Assembly (NCBI GenBank): GCA_040004035.1
Contig: JAMPLN010000023.1
Strand: one strand, 5' to 3'
DNA from: Microcoleus vaginatus_C
Lineage (GTDB): Bacteria; Cyanobacteriota; Cyanobacteriia; Cyanobacteriales; Microcoleaceae
Length of the DNA stretch: 64,000 nt
Numbering within the stretch: position 1 is the stretch's first letter; each line of letters opens with the position of its first letter. The notes under the pieces are model-generated. The model had not been told where the DNA came from. It worked only from the letters and a program-made list of their open reading frames with translations, and ran no database searches. Made by a program: the position numbers and the translations under genes. This document shows positions 16,939 to 25,913 of the stretch, in pieces.

Positions 16939-17036
16939 TCAGTTGGCAGTTGGCAGTTGGCAGTTACTAGCTTTTAGTCAACAGTCAACAGTCAACAGTT
17001 AACAGTCAACAGTCAGAATTACCAATTACCAAGAAG
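16939..17036. repeat. Two STRR arrays between cpcC and cpcD
   Basis: Three copies of the heptamer CAGTTGG (about 16940-16963) followed by five to six copies of AGTCAAC with one variant (about 16976-17016), then ATTACCA twice. These are typical cyanobacterial short tandem heptamers. They fill the whole gap and leave no good ribosome site for cpcD. Confidence 0.85.
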
Positions 17037-17039
17037 CTT

Positions 17040-17348
17040 ATGTTGGGTCAAATTGTAGCTGGAAAAAGTGGCAATACAGCTTCGGCTGGTCGCTGCTTTC
17101 GGTATGAAGTTGTCGGCTTGCGCCAAAGCGATGAAACAGATAATGTGGATTATTCGATTCGATCGAGCGCGAGTACATTTATCACCGTGCCTTACAATCG
17201 GATGAATCAAGAAATGCAGCGGATTACTCGCATGGGCGGGAAAATTGTCAGCATTCATCCTTTAAACGCGGGTGCAGAATCATCGCATGAATCATCGCAT
17301 GAATCATCGCATGAATCATCCCATGAATCATCGGGTGATCACCAATAG
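17040..17348 (+). CDS. cpcD: Phycobilisome rod-capping linker CpcD with a repeat tail
   Basis: 102 aa. Residues 1-80 are a complete CpcD domain (FRYEVVGLRQSDETDN, STFITVPYNRMNQEMQRITRMGGKIVSIHPL), the small linker that caps the outer end of the phycocyanin rod. Normal CpcD ends about there; here a further tail of about 20 residues is built from SSHE units (five in a row), coded by a 12-bp tandem repeat. The start at 17040 gives the usual MxGQ beginning although no ribosome site is visible, so translation may depend on coupling or on the STRR region. Confidence 0.93.
   Translation: MLGQIVAGKSGNTASAGRCFRYEVVGLRQSDETDNVDYSIRSSASTFITVPYNRMNQEMQRITRMGGKIVSIHPLNAGAESSHESSHESSHESSHESSGDHQ
17277..17336. 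repeat. 12-bp tandem repeat coding the SSHE tail of CpcD
   Basis: GAATCATCGCAT occurs three times exactly (17277-17312), then GAATCATCCCAT and GAATCATCGGGT. Twelve is a multiple of three, so copy number can change without a frameshift. Confidence 0.9.
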
Positions 17349-17454
17349 TTTGCTGGGAGGGGCGATGAAAATCGCTCCGGCACAAGCTAGAAGGGGCGAT
17401 GAAAATCGCTCCTAGACAAACAAAGTCCACTCCAAGCGGACTAAGAGTTAATGT

Positions 17455-17474
17455 AACCCGCGCAGGCGGGTTTT
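17455..17474 (+). terminator. Hairpin with U-tract between cpcD and cpcE
   Basis: AACCCGC (17455-17461), loop GCAG, GCGGGTT (17466-17472) followed by TTG. The preceding sequence has two copies of GGGGCGATGAAAATCGCTCC (about 17357-17376 and 17393-17412), and the whole block resembles a mobile short repeat seen in related genomes. Partial termination here would lower cpcEF relative to the structural genes. Confidence 0.6.
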
Positions 17475-17574
17475 GTCTGTTTAGTAGCGATTTTAATCGC
17501 CAAGTTTCCCTAACCATTGCTGGATAGCAGCGATTTAAATAGCCGAATAACTAATAACTAATAACTAATAACTA

Positions 17575-18414
17575 ATGACTATGAATTATTACGAATCCGA
17601 CTCACCGCCGGCGGGTGTAGCTGAGGGCGAGTCTTTAACTGTTGAACAGGCGATCGCAAATTTGCACTCCCAAGATTACAGTCTCCGGTATTATGCTGCT
17701 TGGTGGATTGGTAGATTTCGAGTCAAGGAACCGGCAGCTATTGCAGCTTTAATTGCCGCATTAGAAGAAGAGTCAGAACAAACAAAAATTGGTGACTATT
17801 CCTTATTAAGAAATGCGGCGCGGGCCCTGGGTAAATTGGGCGACAAACAAGCCTTACCGGCTCTGATTCGCTGTTTGGAATGCGCGGATTATTACGTGCG
17901 AGAAGCGGCGGCTCAAGCTCTAGAAATGCTGGGCGAGATCGATTCTATTGGGCCGCTAATGAAGCTATTGGATGGGGGCGTAGCTGTGGCTGTGCGAGTG
18001 CCAGGAAAATCGCACCTCGTGCAACCTTACGACTCGGTAATTGAAGCTTTGGGAACGCTGCAAGCGACAGAAGCAATACCGCTAATTTCACCTTTTTTAG
18101 AACATTCTGTGGAGCGAGTGCAGTACGCTGCGGCGCGGGCGATGTATCAGCTAACTGGTGAGCGGGTTTACGGAGAGCGGTTGGTAAGTGCTTTGAATGG
18201 AGATAATTTGCAGTTGAGACGATCGGCTTTGATGGACTTGGGGGCGATCGGCTATTTGCCGGGAGCGCAAGCTATTTCTGAAACTTTAGCAGAAAATAGC
18301 CTCAAATTGATTGCGCTCAAAGGAGTTTTGGAGCATCACCTCACTCAACAAGAATCACTATCTTTGTCAGATGAAGCTATCGAAGTTATGAACTTAATGG
18401 ATAGTTTACTTTAA
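17575..18414 (+). CDS. cpcE: Phycocyanobilin lyase subunit CpcE
   Basis: 279 aa of HEAT-like (E/F-type lyase) repeats: IANLHSQDYSLRYYAAWWIGRF, RNAARALGKLGDKQALPAL, YYVREAAAQALEMLGEID, VQYAAARAMYQLTGE. With CpcF it forms the heterodimer that attaches phycocyanobilin to Cys84 of CpcA. Two in-frame ATGs (17575, 17581) compete. The upstream bases are the heptamer array ATAACTA with no ribosome site, so the start is not certain. Sixth gene of the operon. Confidence 0.95.
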   Translation: MTMNYYESDSPPAGVAEGESLTVEQAIANLHSQDYSLRYYAAWWIGRFRVKEPAAIAALIAALEEESEQTKIGDYSLLRNAARALGKLGDKQALPALIRCLECADYYVREAAAQALEMLGEIDSIGPLMKLLDGGVAVAVRVPGKSHLVQPYDSVIEALGTLQATEAIPLISPFLEHSVERVQYAAARAMYQLTGERVYGERLVSALNGDNLQLRRSALMDLGAIGYLPGAQAISETLAENSLKLIALKGVLEHHLTQQESLSLSDEAIEVMNLMDSLL

Positions 18415-18495
18415 AAAATTAGTTCACAACTACAATAGGATTGCTGTAGAGATTCTCAATTGTCTGCCGTATATTTAGGACACAGTATATTCAGC

Positions 18496-18564
18496 ACACA
18501 GCAGTGCTGTTTCCTTACGGCATATCGGTATTTTAGGCAGGACACAGCACTGCTGTTTCCCTAC
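18496..18564. repeat. Two palindromic ACAGCA(G/C)TGCTGTTTCC units before cpcF
   Basis: ACACAGCAGTGCTGTTTCCTTAC and GACACAGCACTGCTGTTTCCCTAC (first at about 18496, second at 18541) are near-identical direct copies, each with a CAGCANTGCTG palindrome. Located in the 250-bp cpcE-cpcF gap. Confidence 0.6.
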
Positions 18565-18664
18565 CTATTTTGATGAGAATGTTGGTGGGTGAGGTGGCAA
18601 AAAGTTCGATCGCGCGATCGACCCAACCTACAATTACAATAGTCACGGTAAAGCTTACAAATAA

Positions 18665-19291
18665 ATGGCATTAGAACTAATTCAGGCTGTCGAACAAGCA
18701 GATTCTTCCGAAGGCTTGTTAAACGCAGTCAAAGCACTGGCTGCAGCTTCCTCAAAACAAGCAATTCCTACCTTAATTACAGTGCTCGGTTACAACAACC
18801 CAGGCGCCGCTGTTGCCGCCGTTGATGGGCTAATTCAGCTCGGAGAACCTGCGGTGCTGCCGCTTCTAGAACAGCTTGACGGCTACAATTACGGGGCGAG
18901 AGCTTGGGCTGTTCGGGCTTTGGCGGGAATTGGCGACCCCAGGGGTTTGGAGATTTTGCTTGATGCAGCGGCGAATGACTTTGCTTTGAGTGTGCGGCGG
19001 GCCGCGGCTAGGGGTTTGGGGACGATTTGCTGGGAATTGATGCCGGCAGAACAAATTGCAGATGCTCAACTTCGCACTGTGAAAACGCTACTGCAAGCGT
19101 CCCGAGATCCAGAATGGGTGGTGCGCTACGCAGCAGCGGGGGGTTTGCAAGCTTTGGCGGGTGCTGCGACTGTTAAACCGGATTGGTTAGCCGAAGTTTC
19201 GGCCCGACTTGAGGAAATCACCCAAAGCGATGAAACTACTTCTGTTAGGGCTCGGGCTTTGCTTGCTAAGGAAAAATTGTCACTTGGGTAG
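18665..19291 (+). CDS. cpcF: Phycocyanobilin lyase subunit CpcF
   Basis: 208 aa of HEAT-like repeats (ELIQAVEQADSSEGLLNAVKAL, GAAVAAVDGLIQLGEPAVLP, ARAWAVRALAGIGDPRGLE, SVRRAAARGLGTICW), typical of CpcF. Partner of CpcE in chromophorylating CpcA. Separated from cpcE by a 250-bp gap with palindromic repeats, wider than in most cpc operons, so it may also have its own promoter. Its 3' end overlaps the convergent DUF2103 gene by 12 bp. Confidence 0.93.
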   Translation: MALELIQAVEQADSSEGLLNAVKALAAASSKQAIPTLITVLGYNNPGAAVAAVDGLIQLGEPAVLPLLEQLDGYNYGARAWAVRALAGIGDPRGLEILLDAAANDFALSVRRAAARGLGTICWELMPAEQIADAQLRTVKTLLQASRDPEWVVRYAAAGGLQALAGAATVKPDWLAEVSARLEEITQSDETTSVRARALLAKEKLSLG

Positions 19292-19573
19292 GGTTTGGGC
19301 GATAGTCTCTTCCAAGTCCCCTTGACTGAGAGTGGTTAATATAAAGACTTCTTGTACGGTTTTGCCCTGTCTGGCGATGATTTTAAATCCCCCGCGGATG
19401 GGTACTGACACTCTTAATGTCATGCGGGGGATGTGTCCTTTAACTTTGTTGATGACGCCCGGAGTGACTGTTTGAATGCCGATTTTTAGGGTGAGGCGCT
19501 CTAAAATTGGTATCAAACCGGGAAGGTGGGTAGAGTGATTCCAAACTAGGCGGCCTTTGGGTTGTGCGTTCAT
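19280..19573 (-). CDS. DUF2103 family predicted metal-binding protein
   Basis: 97 aa. Contains WNHSTHLPGLIPILERL, GIQTVTPGVI and VSVPIRGGFKIIARQGKTVQEVF, the layout of the small cyanobacterial DUF2103 proteins. The His residues of NHSTH are the suggested metal ligands for the family. Function unknown. Converges with and overlaps cpcF by 12 bp. Confidence 0.8.
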   Translation of the reverse strand: MNAQPKGRLVWNHSTHLPGLIPILERLTLKIGIQTVTPGVINKVKGHIPRMTLRVSVPIRGGFKIIARQGKTVQEVFILTTLSQGDLEETIAQTLPK

Positions 19574-19673
19574 AAATATTTAACCAAATTCAACATACCC
19601 AGTCTAAGCCACCCCTGGCTGGAACCAATTTCAAATTCCCTCAACTTCTGTATCAATAACGTTACTGTGAGCG

Positions 19674-20141
19674 TCATTGCCAGCAAACCGAGGCAATCTC
19701 AAACCGAGATTTTTGATTCCTGGCGCGCAAGCTAAGATTTGATGGTGCAGAATTGTCCTGTACTTTTTGATGTTGTGGGTGGGCAACTGTCGGTTTTTCT
19801 AGTTGAGTTTTGATTGCCGCGAGCATTTCTGCGAGGCTGCAAGGTTTCTTGAGATAGCCGTCTGCTTTGAGTTCCAGGGCTTTTTCCATTTCGGAGGCTG
19901 TCATAAAAATAAACGGAATGCTGGCGGTTGCAGGGTGCGATCGCACGGCTGCGAATACTTCTAAACCGTCGAGTTCCGGCATCATGACATCAGACAAAAT
20001 TAAATCGGGAATTTGGGCAGCTAACTGGATACCAACTTTTCCATTTTCGGCACCGACAGCTTCAAAACCGCGCGATTGCAGAAGTTCTAATACCGTTTCG
20101 CGGATTAAGTGATCGTCTTCAATTACTAATATTTTTTTCAT
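19674..20141 (-). CDS. Single-domain response regulator (CheY-like)
   Basis: 155 aa. The receiver domain spans residues 1-117: acidic pair D9/D10, phosphoacceptor D51 in LILSDVMMPELDG, Thr in FIFMTAS, and Lys in YLKKP. The last 38 residues are a non-conserved tail, with no DNA-binding output domain. It therefore acts through protein contacts or as a phosphorelay intermediate. No kinase is adjacent. Confidence 0.9.
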   Translation of the reverse strand: MKKILVIEDDHLIRETVLELLQSRGFEAVGAENGKVGIQLAAQIPDLILSDVMMPELDGLEVFAAVRSHPATASIPFIFMTASEMEKALELKADGYLKKPCSLAEMLAAIKTQLEKPTVAHPQHQKVQDNSAPSNLSLRARNQKSRFEIASVCWQ

Positions 20142-20570
20142 TTGTTTGAACAGGCTCTTTACTTTGTTTGTATGTCTCTGTTATCATTGTTACAAATTAG
20201 TTTTAAAAAATTCAATAGGGTTATTGCAAAAAACCACTTTTGACTGGCAAATTTTTACGGCTTTGTGGATGGTCGCAGTTATACACAATACATGAGTTAT
20301 CAGCAGCTTTACCTTGTGTACTAGCGGTAGAAGTCGCTCCGGGGTACCTAGGATTGTGGAACGTCTAAAATCAGCGATTCCATAGTTTATTTAATCAAGA
20401 TTCCAGCCGCCTGACTCAAAAAGTTTCTATTTGAGTGGCGATCGCAGTTACGTGTAATTAATAAATCCGCCGATGAGCTAAGCGCGAAACTCCAACCTGT
20501 GAAGTTCACAAATTTCGGGCGATCGGGTAAAATGTAACTTGCTGTATCGCTATTGAGTGAGGAAAAAGAT
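20142..20570. other. Intergenic region, divergent promoters
   Basis: About 430 bp between the leftward response regulator and a rightward small gene. I see HIP1-type sites and AT-rich stretches but no gene, RNA or clear repeat. An in-frame TTG at 20553 is upstream of the GAGGAAAA ribosome site and was not used as a start. Confidence 0.4.
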
Positions 20571-20897
20571 ATGTCAGAATTTCTAGACTTTCTCCGACAT
20601 CAGTTTGCCTACGTTGCTATTGGCGAATTTAAACCAGGAAAATTTGAAGCTGCAGAACAACTTTTTGAAAAAGCCGTGGCAACTTATGCCACAGGTTTTA
20701 AGGGAGCATACCTGCTGCAATTGCCCAATACAGACAAAGGTATTGCTATCATTTTTTGGGAAAGCGTAGAAGATATGGCAGCCAATCAAAGCGAAGCTTA
20801 TCAGGAAATATTGAAGCAGATGACGCCTTTGTTTGCGAAAATACCCGACACCAATGTTTATGAAATCGTCAGTGAAATTCAGCCCAAAAGTGAATAA
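20571..20897 (+). CDS. Small ABM-like/dimeric alpha-beta barrel protein, function unknown
   Basis: 108 aa. The ATG at 20571 was chosen because GAGGAAAA sits 5-12 nt before it. Secondary-structure pattern beta-alpha-beta-beta-alpha-beta: YVAIGEFKPGKFEAAEQLFEKAV, GAYLLQLPNTDKGIAIIFWES, ANQSEAYQEILKQM, NVYEIVSEIQ. This is like antibiotic-biosynthesis-monooxygenase (ABM) folds, which also include heme-degrading and quinone-oxidising enzymes. No catalytic residue can be assigned. It converges on cas6 with no gap. Confidence 0.75.
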   Translation: MSEFLDFLRHQFAYVAIGEFKPGKFEAAEQLFEKAVATYATGFKGAYLLQLPNTDKGIAIIFWESVEDMAANQSEAYQEILKQMTPLFAKIPDTNVYEIVSEIQPKSE

Positions 20898-21779
20898 TTA
20901 AAAAACCTGCAACCGGCGGGTCATTCCCATGCCCATCGGCGTTTTTCGCCCGACTCCGCTGTAAAGCGCAAAATCTGCTAAAGTGTTAATTTGCTTGATA
21001 GTAGCAGGAGCTATATCTCCCATAATTCGGTAACTAATATCGCCGACGCAGCCAATAAATTTACTGCGAGAATCTGTACAAACTTCTGTTCGGATATCGA
21101 AGAAACTGGGAAAAATAGCTTCTGTGAAAGTAGGTTCGATCGCAATCGTGCTGTACTTGTTCCAGCGATTCGCTAAACTGCCGAAAATACTTTCACGAGT
21201 GGGCATAGCACTATCGTATACACCTTGCCGAAAATTAGTAGGAGTGCAAAAACTAAAAGCTATTTGGCGCTCAGTTTCCGAAGCTCTATCGAACAATTCG
21301 GCGTAACTACAAAAGTTTACCCACGGCTGGTTTGATTGCGGTTCGCTCAAAATATTAGTAATATATATATTTGTCGGGCCGAGATGCCAAGGGATCTCGA
21401 AATTAAGTTGCTGCCAAAGTTGAGTTAGGCGATCGAACAAACCGTCATCCAGCAGAGAAATTCGCCACCAAATCGGCGTATTTTCCTGAATTGCTTGCTT
21501 GTGTTCCCACTGTACAGCCGGAGATATTGTGCGGGAAGCAGGAGGCAAAACTCTCTTCTGTGGCTGGGGGGTGCTGCTTTTGTAAGCCTCTTTTCTGCTT
21601 ACTTGAAAAGGGCTTAAAGTGAAAGCTTTTTCATGAGATTGGTCGTGCAGGTACGCGCTCAAATCGCTGTCTACAGCACTCACAAGGTTCAAAAACAAAG
21701 CGTGGAGATGTCGCCCCGTTAAAAACTGGGATGGAATTGGTGCAACTGGCAGCAGGTTTAAAACAAGGCTGTGGGGCAT
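20898..21779 (-). CDS. cas6: CRISPR-associated endoribonuclease Cas6, orphan
   Basis: 293 aa. The C-terminus has the Cas6 RAMP signature: FIGCVGDISYRIMGD, LADFALYSGVGRKTPMGMGM, with the glycine-rich loop near the end. The N-terminus has GRHLHALFLNLV, where His24 or His26 is in the position of the catalytic His. Cas6 cleaves CRISPR precursor RNA inside the repeat stem. No other cas gene and no repeat-spacer array was found in this window, so it either serves CRISPR loci elsewhere or has a separate role. The ATG overlaps an AT-rich 190-bp upstream gap with GGTGCA palindromes. Confidence is high for family, unknown for activity. Confidence 0.85.
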   Translation of the reverse strand: MPHSLVLNLLPVAPIPSQFLTGRHLHALFLNLVSAVDSDLSAYLHDQSHEKAFTLSPFQVSRKEAYKSSTPQPQKRVLPPASRTISPAVQWEHKQAIQENTPIWWRISLLDDGLFDRLTQLWQQLNFEIPWHLGPTNIYITNILSEPQSNQPWVNFCSYAELFDRASETERQIAFSFCTPTNFRQGVYDSAMPTRESIFGSLANRWNKYSTIAIEPTFTEAIFPSFFDIRTEVCTDSRSKFIGCVGDISYRIMGDIAPATIKQINTLADFALYSGVGRKTPMGMGMTRRLQVF

Positions 21780-21969
21780 TTTTAAATTATATACTGTGTC
21801 TGTATATATGTTCAGCTAGTATTAATACTACAGCTAAGTTGCAACTTAGATTAAGGAATTTTAATCACGTAAGGTGCAAAGTGTGCACCCTACGTTTACG
21901 AAGATTTCTGGGTCGTGCACACCTACGTTTAGGTTGTGATATTGATCCCAATCTCTGTGCGGTAAATTT

Positions 21970-23052
21970 TTAGGCGATCGAGATTTCTGGCGACAAATAA
22001 ACATCTTGAATGGCGTGGAACAATTTTACGCCTTCTTCAAAAGGACGCTGAAAAGTTTTGCGGCCGGAAATTAAGCCGCAGCCGCCAGCGCGCTTGTTGA
22101 TTACCGCCGTGCGAATTGCTTCTGCAAAATCGCTTTTCCCGGAAGCACCGCCGGAGTTAATTAAACCCATCCTTCCCGCATAACAGTTGAGCACTTGATA
22201 GCGAGTTAGATCGATCGGGTGATCCGTTGTCAAATCCGAATAAACGCGCTTGTCGGTTTTGCCGTAACTGTGGCCGCTAGCTTTAGCCACAGCTTCGTAA
22301 CCGTTATTGCACTCTGGCAATTTCTGCTTGATAATGTCAGCTTGAATTGTTACTCCCAAGTGATTTGCTTGCCCGGTTAAATCGGCTGCAACGTGATAAT
22401 CTTTATCTTGTTTAAAGATATCGTTGCGGAGATAGCACCACAAAATTGTCGCCATTCCGTATTCGTGAGCGTGAGCAAAAGCCTGACTGACTTCTTGGAT
22501 TTGTCGCGTCGATTCCGGCGAACCAAAATAAATTGTTGCTCCCACTGCAACCGCTCCCAAATTCCAAGCTTGCTCGACGGTCGCAAACATTATTTGGTCG
22601 AATTGATTGGGATAAGTTAGCAACTCGTTGTGATTGAGCTTGACAATAAAAGGGATTTTATGCGCGTATTTGCGAGATACGCTTCCCAAAACTCCCAGCG
22701 TTGTCGCGACAGCATTGCAGCCAGCCGAAATTGCTAGTTTAATGATATTTTCGCTGTCAAAATAGATGGGATTCGGTGCAAAAGAAGCGGCCGCCGAGTG
22801 TTCGATTCCTTGGTCTACTGGCAGGATGGATAAATAGCCGGTATTTGCCAAGCGTCCGCTAGAATAGAGTTGCTGAAGCGATCGCAAAACTTGGGGAGAT
22901 CGATCGGTTTGAGCAAAAATGCGATCGACCCAATCCGGCCCCGGCAGGTGCAACAAATCTTTAGAAATTTTTGCTTGATGAGTGAGCAAGTCTTCGGCTT
23001 CGTCGCCAAGCCAAGATTCGATCGAACTGGGAACTGATAGTGTAGCTGTCAT
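21970..23052 (-). CDS. Class I fructose-bisphosphate aldolase
   Basis: 360 aa. Carries the archaeal/DhnA-type class I aldolase pattern: SILPVDQGIEHSAAASFAPN, FIVKLNHNELLT (Schiff-base region), GAVAVGATIYFGS, GLINSGGASGKSDF (phosphate loop), and NKRAGGCGLISGRKTFQ. It cleaves or forms fructose-1,6-bisphosphate in glycolysis and the Calvin cycle without metal. Many cyanobacteria have this in addition to class II FbaA. Start MTATLSVPSS chosen as the first ATG with conserved continuation. Lies upstream of cas6 on the same strand, with a 190-bp gap. Confidence 0.92.
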   Translation of the reverse strand: MTATLSVPSSIESWLGDEAEDLLTHQAKISKDLLHLPGPDWVDRIFAQTDRSPQVLRSLQQLYSSGRLANTGYLSILPVDQGIEHSAAASFAPNPIYFDSENIIKLAISAGCNAVATTLGVLGSVSRKYAHKIPFIVKLNHNELLTYPNQFDQIMFATVEQAWNLGAVAVGATIYFGSPESTRQIQEVSQAFAHAHEYGMATILWCYLRNDIFKQDKDYHVAADLTGQANHLGVTIQADIIKQKLPECNNGYEAVAKASGHSYGKTDKRVYSDLTTDHPIDLTRYQVLNCYAGRMGLINSGGASGKSDFAEAIRTAVINKRAGGCGLISGRKTFQRPFEEGVKLFHAIQDVYLSPEISIA

Positions 23053-23276
23053 ACAGATTTCCCTCTCAATTTCAATTGCAGGCTGATGATTGCGGACATT
23101 AACCTTGCTGATATTGTAGCGAAAAAATCATATTTTCCATCCCGTCAACGCTCGACCCAGTTTTTAACAAGTTAGCGACAACAGCAACTAGGACGCGCTA
23201 CTCTATAATAAGCTGGCAGTTCAGCCGGATCTGCGCTGCCAGCGATCGCCGATCGACTCACAACTTTGCCATCACA

Positions 23277-25913
23277 ATGTCACACACTTACTTCGATTCT
23301 GAAAACGGTCACAAATCCTTCGAGATGCCCGGTGCTCGGCCGCATTACAATCCCGATCGCCCCGGTCAAGTAGAACACATTTTCCTCGACTTAGTGCTGA
23401 ATATTCCCAAACAAAGCTTTCGTGGCACTTGTAGCATCCGCATCAATCCAGTCCGCAGCGGTATTGACAAATTAACCTTAGATGCTGTAAACCTGAATAT
23501 TAAATCAGTAAAAGTCGGCGAAAGTGAGCAAAATTTCGACAGCGATGGCGAAGTGCTGCAAATTCAACTACACGAACCAACAGAAGCTTACCAACCAATT
23601 ACAATTGCGATCGAATACTCGGTAGAAAAACCCCAGCGCGGCCTCTATTTCGTCGGCCCGGACAAACACTATCCAGACAAACCAACACAAGTTTGGACTC
23701 AAGGCGAAGACGAAGATTCCCGTTTCTGGTTTCCCTGTTTCGACTATCCCGGACAGTTGGCAACTTCGGAAATTCGAGTGCAAGTTCCGAGACAACTCTT
23801 TGCTATTTCCAACGGCGAATTAATTAGTACAAAAAACGAAGGCGACGATAAAATTTATCACTGGTCGCAAACCCAGGTACACCCGACGTACTTAATGACC
23901 TTAGCAGTCGGAGATTTTGCTGAAATTAAAGACGAATGGAACGGCAAACCAGTTAATTATTACGTGGAAAGAAGCCGCGAAGCAGACGCTAAGCGCAGCA
24001 TGGGCAAAACGCCTCAAATGATTGAATTCTTCTCTCAAGCATTTGGCTACCCTTACCCTTTTCCCAAATATGCTCAAGTCTGCGTCGATGATTTCATCTT
24101 CGGCGGTATGGAAAACACTTCCACAACTTTGCTAACAGATAGGTGCTTGTTAGACGAACGCGCTACCCTCGACAATCGAGGTACTGAAAGCTTAGTTGCC
24201 CACGAATTAGCTCACCAGTGGTTCGGTGATTTAGTAGTAATTAAACATTGGTCTCATGCTTGGATAAAAGAAGGCATGGCTTCTTATTCCGAGGTGCTGT
24301 GGACTGACAAAGAATACGGCAAAGAAGACGCGGCTTACTATATGTTAAATGAAGCCCGCAATTATTTAGCTGAAGATAGTTCCCGCTACCGCCGCCCGAT
24401 GGTTACTCACGTTTACCGCGAAGCCATTGAATTGTACGATCGCCATTTGTACGAAAAAGGTGCTTGCGTTTATCACATGATTCGCGCCGAGTTGGGCGAC
24501 GAATTATTTTACAAAGCAATTCACACTTTTGTGCGGGATAACGCTCACAAAACTGTAGAAACGATTGATTTGCTCAGGGCTATAGAAAAGGCTACTGGTC
24601 GCAATCTCATGTTTTTGTTTGACCAGTACGTTTATCGCGGCGGTCATCCAGATTATAAGGTTGGTTATTCCTGGGATGGTGACAGCAAGTTAGCAAAAGT
24701 TACTGTCACCCAAACTCAGGTAAAAGATAGCAAAAATGGCAACGGCAACAGCAAAGAGGTCTTTGACCTAAAAATTCCCATAGGCTTCGGTTACAAGCCG
24801 GAAAAAGAAGCAGACGATGACAGTTGGGTACGTTCAAACCCAAACCTAAAAACTTTCACAGTCCGAGTGCATGAGCGCGAGCAAAGCTTCTATTTTCCCC
24901 TCGAAGAGAAGCCTGCATTTATCAGTTTTGATGTCGGCAATAAATACTTAAAAACTGTTGTCTTAGAGTATGGAATTGCGGAACTCAAAGCTCAGTTGCA
25001 GTTCGATCCAGACCCTGTTTCCCGGATTTACGCTGCCCAAGCTTTGGCGAAAAAGGGAGGGCTTGAAGCGGTGAAAACGCTGTCAGAAGTTCTCAAGAAA
25101 GAGCCGTTCTGGGCAGTACGGGCAGAAGTGGCCGGTCACTTAGTTGAAATTAAACTCGACCAAGTTTTTGAAGGTTTAGTAAGTGGTTTAAAAGATAAAG
25201 ATGCTCGTGTTCGTCGCGCTGTGGTGAATGCGCTGGGTAAAATCCAAACTCACGAAACTTATAAAGCGCTGAGATCGATCGTCGAAAAAGGCGACGACAG
25301 CTATTACGTAGAAGCAGCAGCAGCGAGTGCTATGGGTGCCATTGCAGGGGCTAACCCCGACGAAAAACCGACCGACGAACAGGTACTGAAAGAGTTAAAA
25401 TTGGTGCTGAAAGAGCGTCAGGGCTGGAATGAGGTAGTGCGATCGGGTGCGATCGCAGGTTTGGCGCAGATGAAAACTTCTGAAGATGCGCTGAATTTAA
25501 TTTTGAAATACACAGCCGTCGGTACTCCGCAAGCTTTGCGCTTGGCTGCAATTCGAGCTTTGGGCACAATTTCTACTGGTCAAACCAAAGTCAATTTAGA
25601 ACGGATTTTGCAGCGATTGGCAGAATTATCTAAAGAGACGTTTTTCTTGACTCAAGTCTCTGTAGTTGTGGGATTAGGACAAATGCAAACTCGCAAAGCC
25701 ATTCGCATTTTGCGTTCTTTAGCTGACCAAACTCCCGATGGCCGCGTTCGTCGCATGGCTGATGAAGCTGTGCAAAGAGTGCAGAAAAATGCTGGTTCTG
25801 ATGCAGCGGTAAAGCAGTTGCGGGAGGAATTAGACCAGGTGAAAAAGGAGAATCAAGATTTGAGGAGTCGGATGGAAAATTTGGAGGCTAAGGCGAAGAA
25901 AGATTCGGTGTAA
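23277..25913 (+). CDS. M1 family metallopeptidase with C-terminal HEAT repeats
   Basis: 878 aa. Zinc site HELAH (H309, E310, H313) with the third ligand E332 in WIKEGMASYSE; exopeptidase motif FGGMENTSTT (GAMEN variant); the catalytic Tyr region is YEKGACVYHMIRAELG. Residues about 565-850 are HEAT-like repeats (ARVRRAVVNALGKIQ, GRVRRMADEAVQRVQ), and the C-terminal 30 residues form a coiled coil rich in K and E. It removes N-terminal amino acids from peptides in the cytoplasm. The HEAT module may widen substrate contact. Start ATG at 23277; flanking genes unrelated. Confidence 0.93.
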   Translation: MSHTYFDSENGHKSFEMPGARPHYNPDRPGQVEHIFLDLVLNIPKQSFRGTCSIRINPVRSGIDKLTLDAVNLNIKSVKVGESEQNFDSDGEVLQIQLHEPTEAYQPITIAIEYSVEKPQRGLYFVGPDKHYPDKPTQVWTQGEDEDSRFWFPCFDYPGQLATSEIRVQVPRQLFAISNGELISTKNEGDDKIYHWSQTQVHPTYLMTLAVGDFAEIKDEWNGKPVNYYVERSREADAKRSMGKTPQMIEFFSQAFGYPYPFPKYAQVCVDDFIFGGMENTSTTLLTDRCLLDERATLDNRGTESLVAHELAHQWFGDLVVIKHWSHAWIKEGMASYSEVLWTDKEYGKEDAAYYMLNEARNYLAEDSSRYRRPMVTHVYREAIELYDRHLYEKGACVYHMIRAELGDELFYKAIHTFVRDNAHKTVETIDLLRAIEKATGRNLMFLFDQYVYRGGHPDYKVGYSWDGDSKLAKVTVTQTQVKDSKNGNGNSKEVFDLKIPIGFGYKPEKEADDDSWVRSNPNLKTFTVRVHEREQSFYFPLEEKPAFISFDVGNKYLKTVVLEYGIAELKAQLQFDPDPVSRIYAAQALAKKGGLEAVKTLSEVLKKEPFWAVRAEVAGHLVEIKLDQVFEGLVSGLKDKDARVRRAVVNALGKIQTHETYKALRSIVEKGDDSYYVEAAAASAMGAIAGANPDEKPTDEQVLKELKLVLKERQGWNEVVRSGAIAGLAQMKTSEDALNLILKYTAVGTPQALRLAAIRALGTISTGQTKVNLERILQRLAELSKETFFLTQVSVVVGLGQMQTRKAIRILRSLADQTPDGRVRRMADEAVQRVQKNAGSDAAVKQLREELDQVKKENQDLRSRMENLEAKAKKDSV

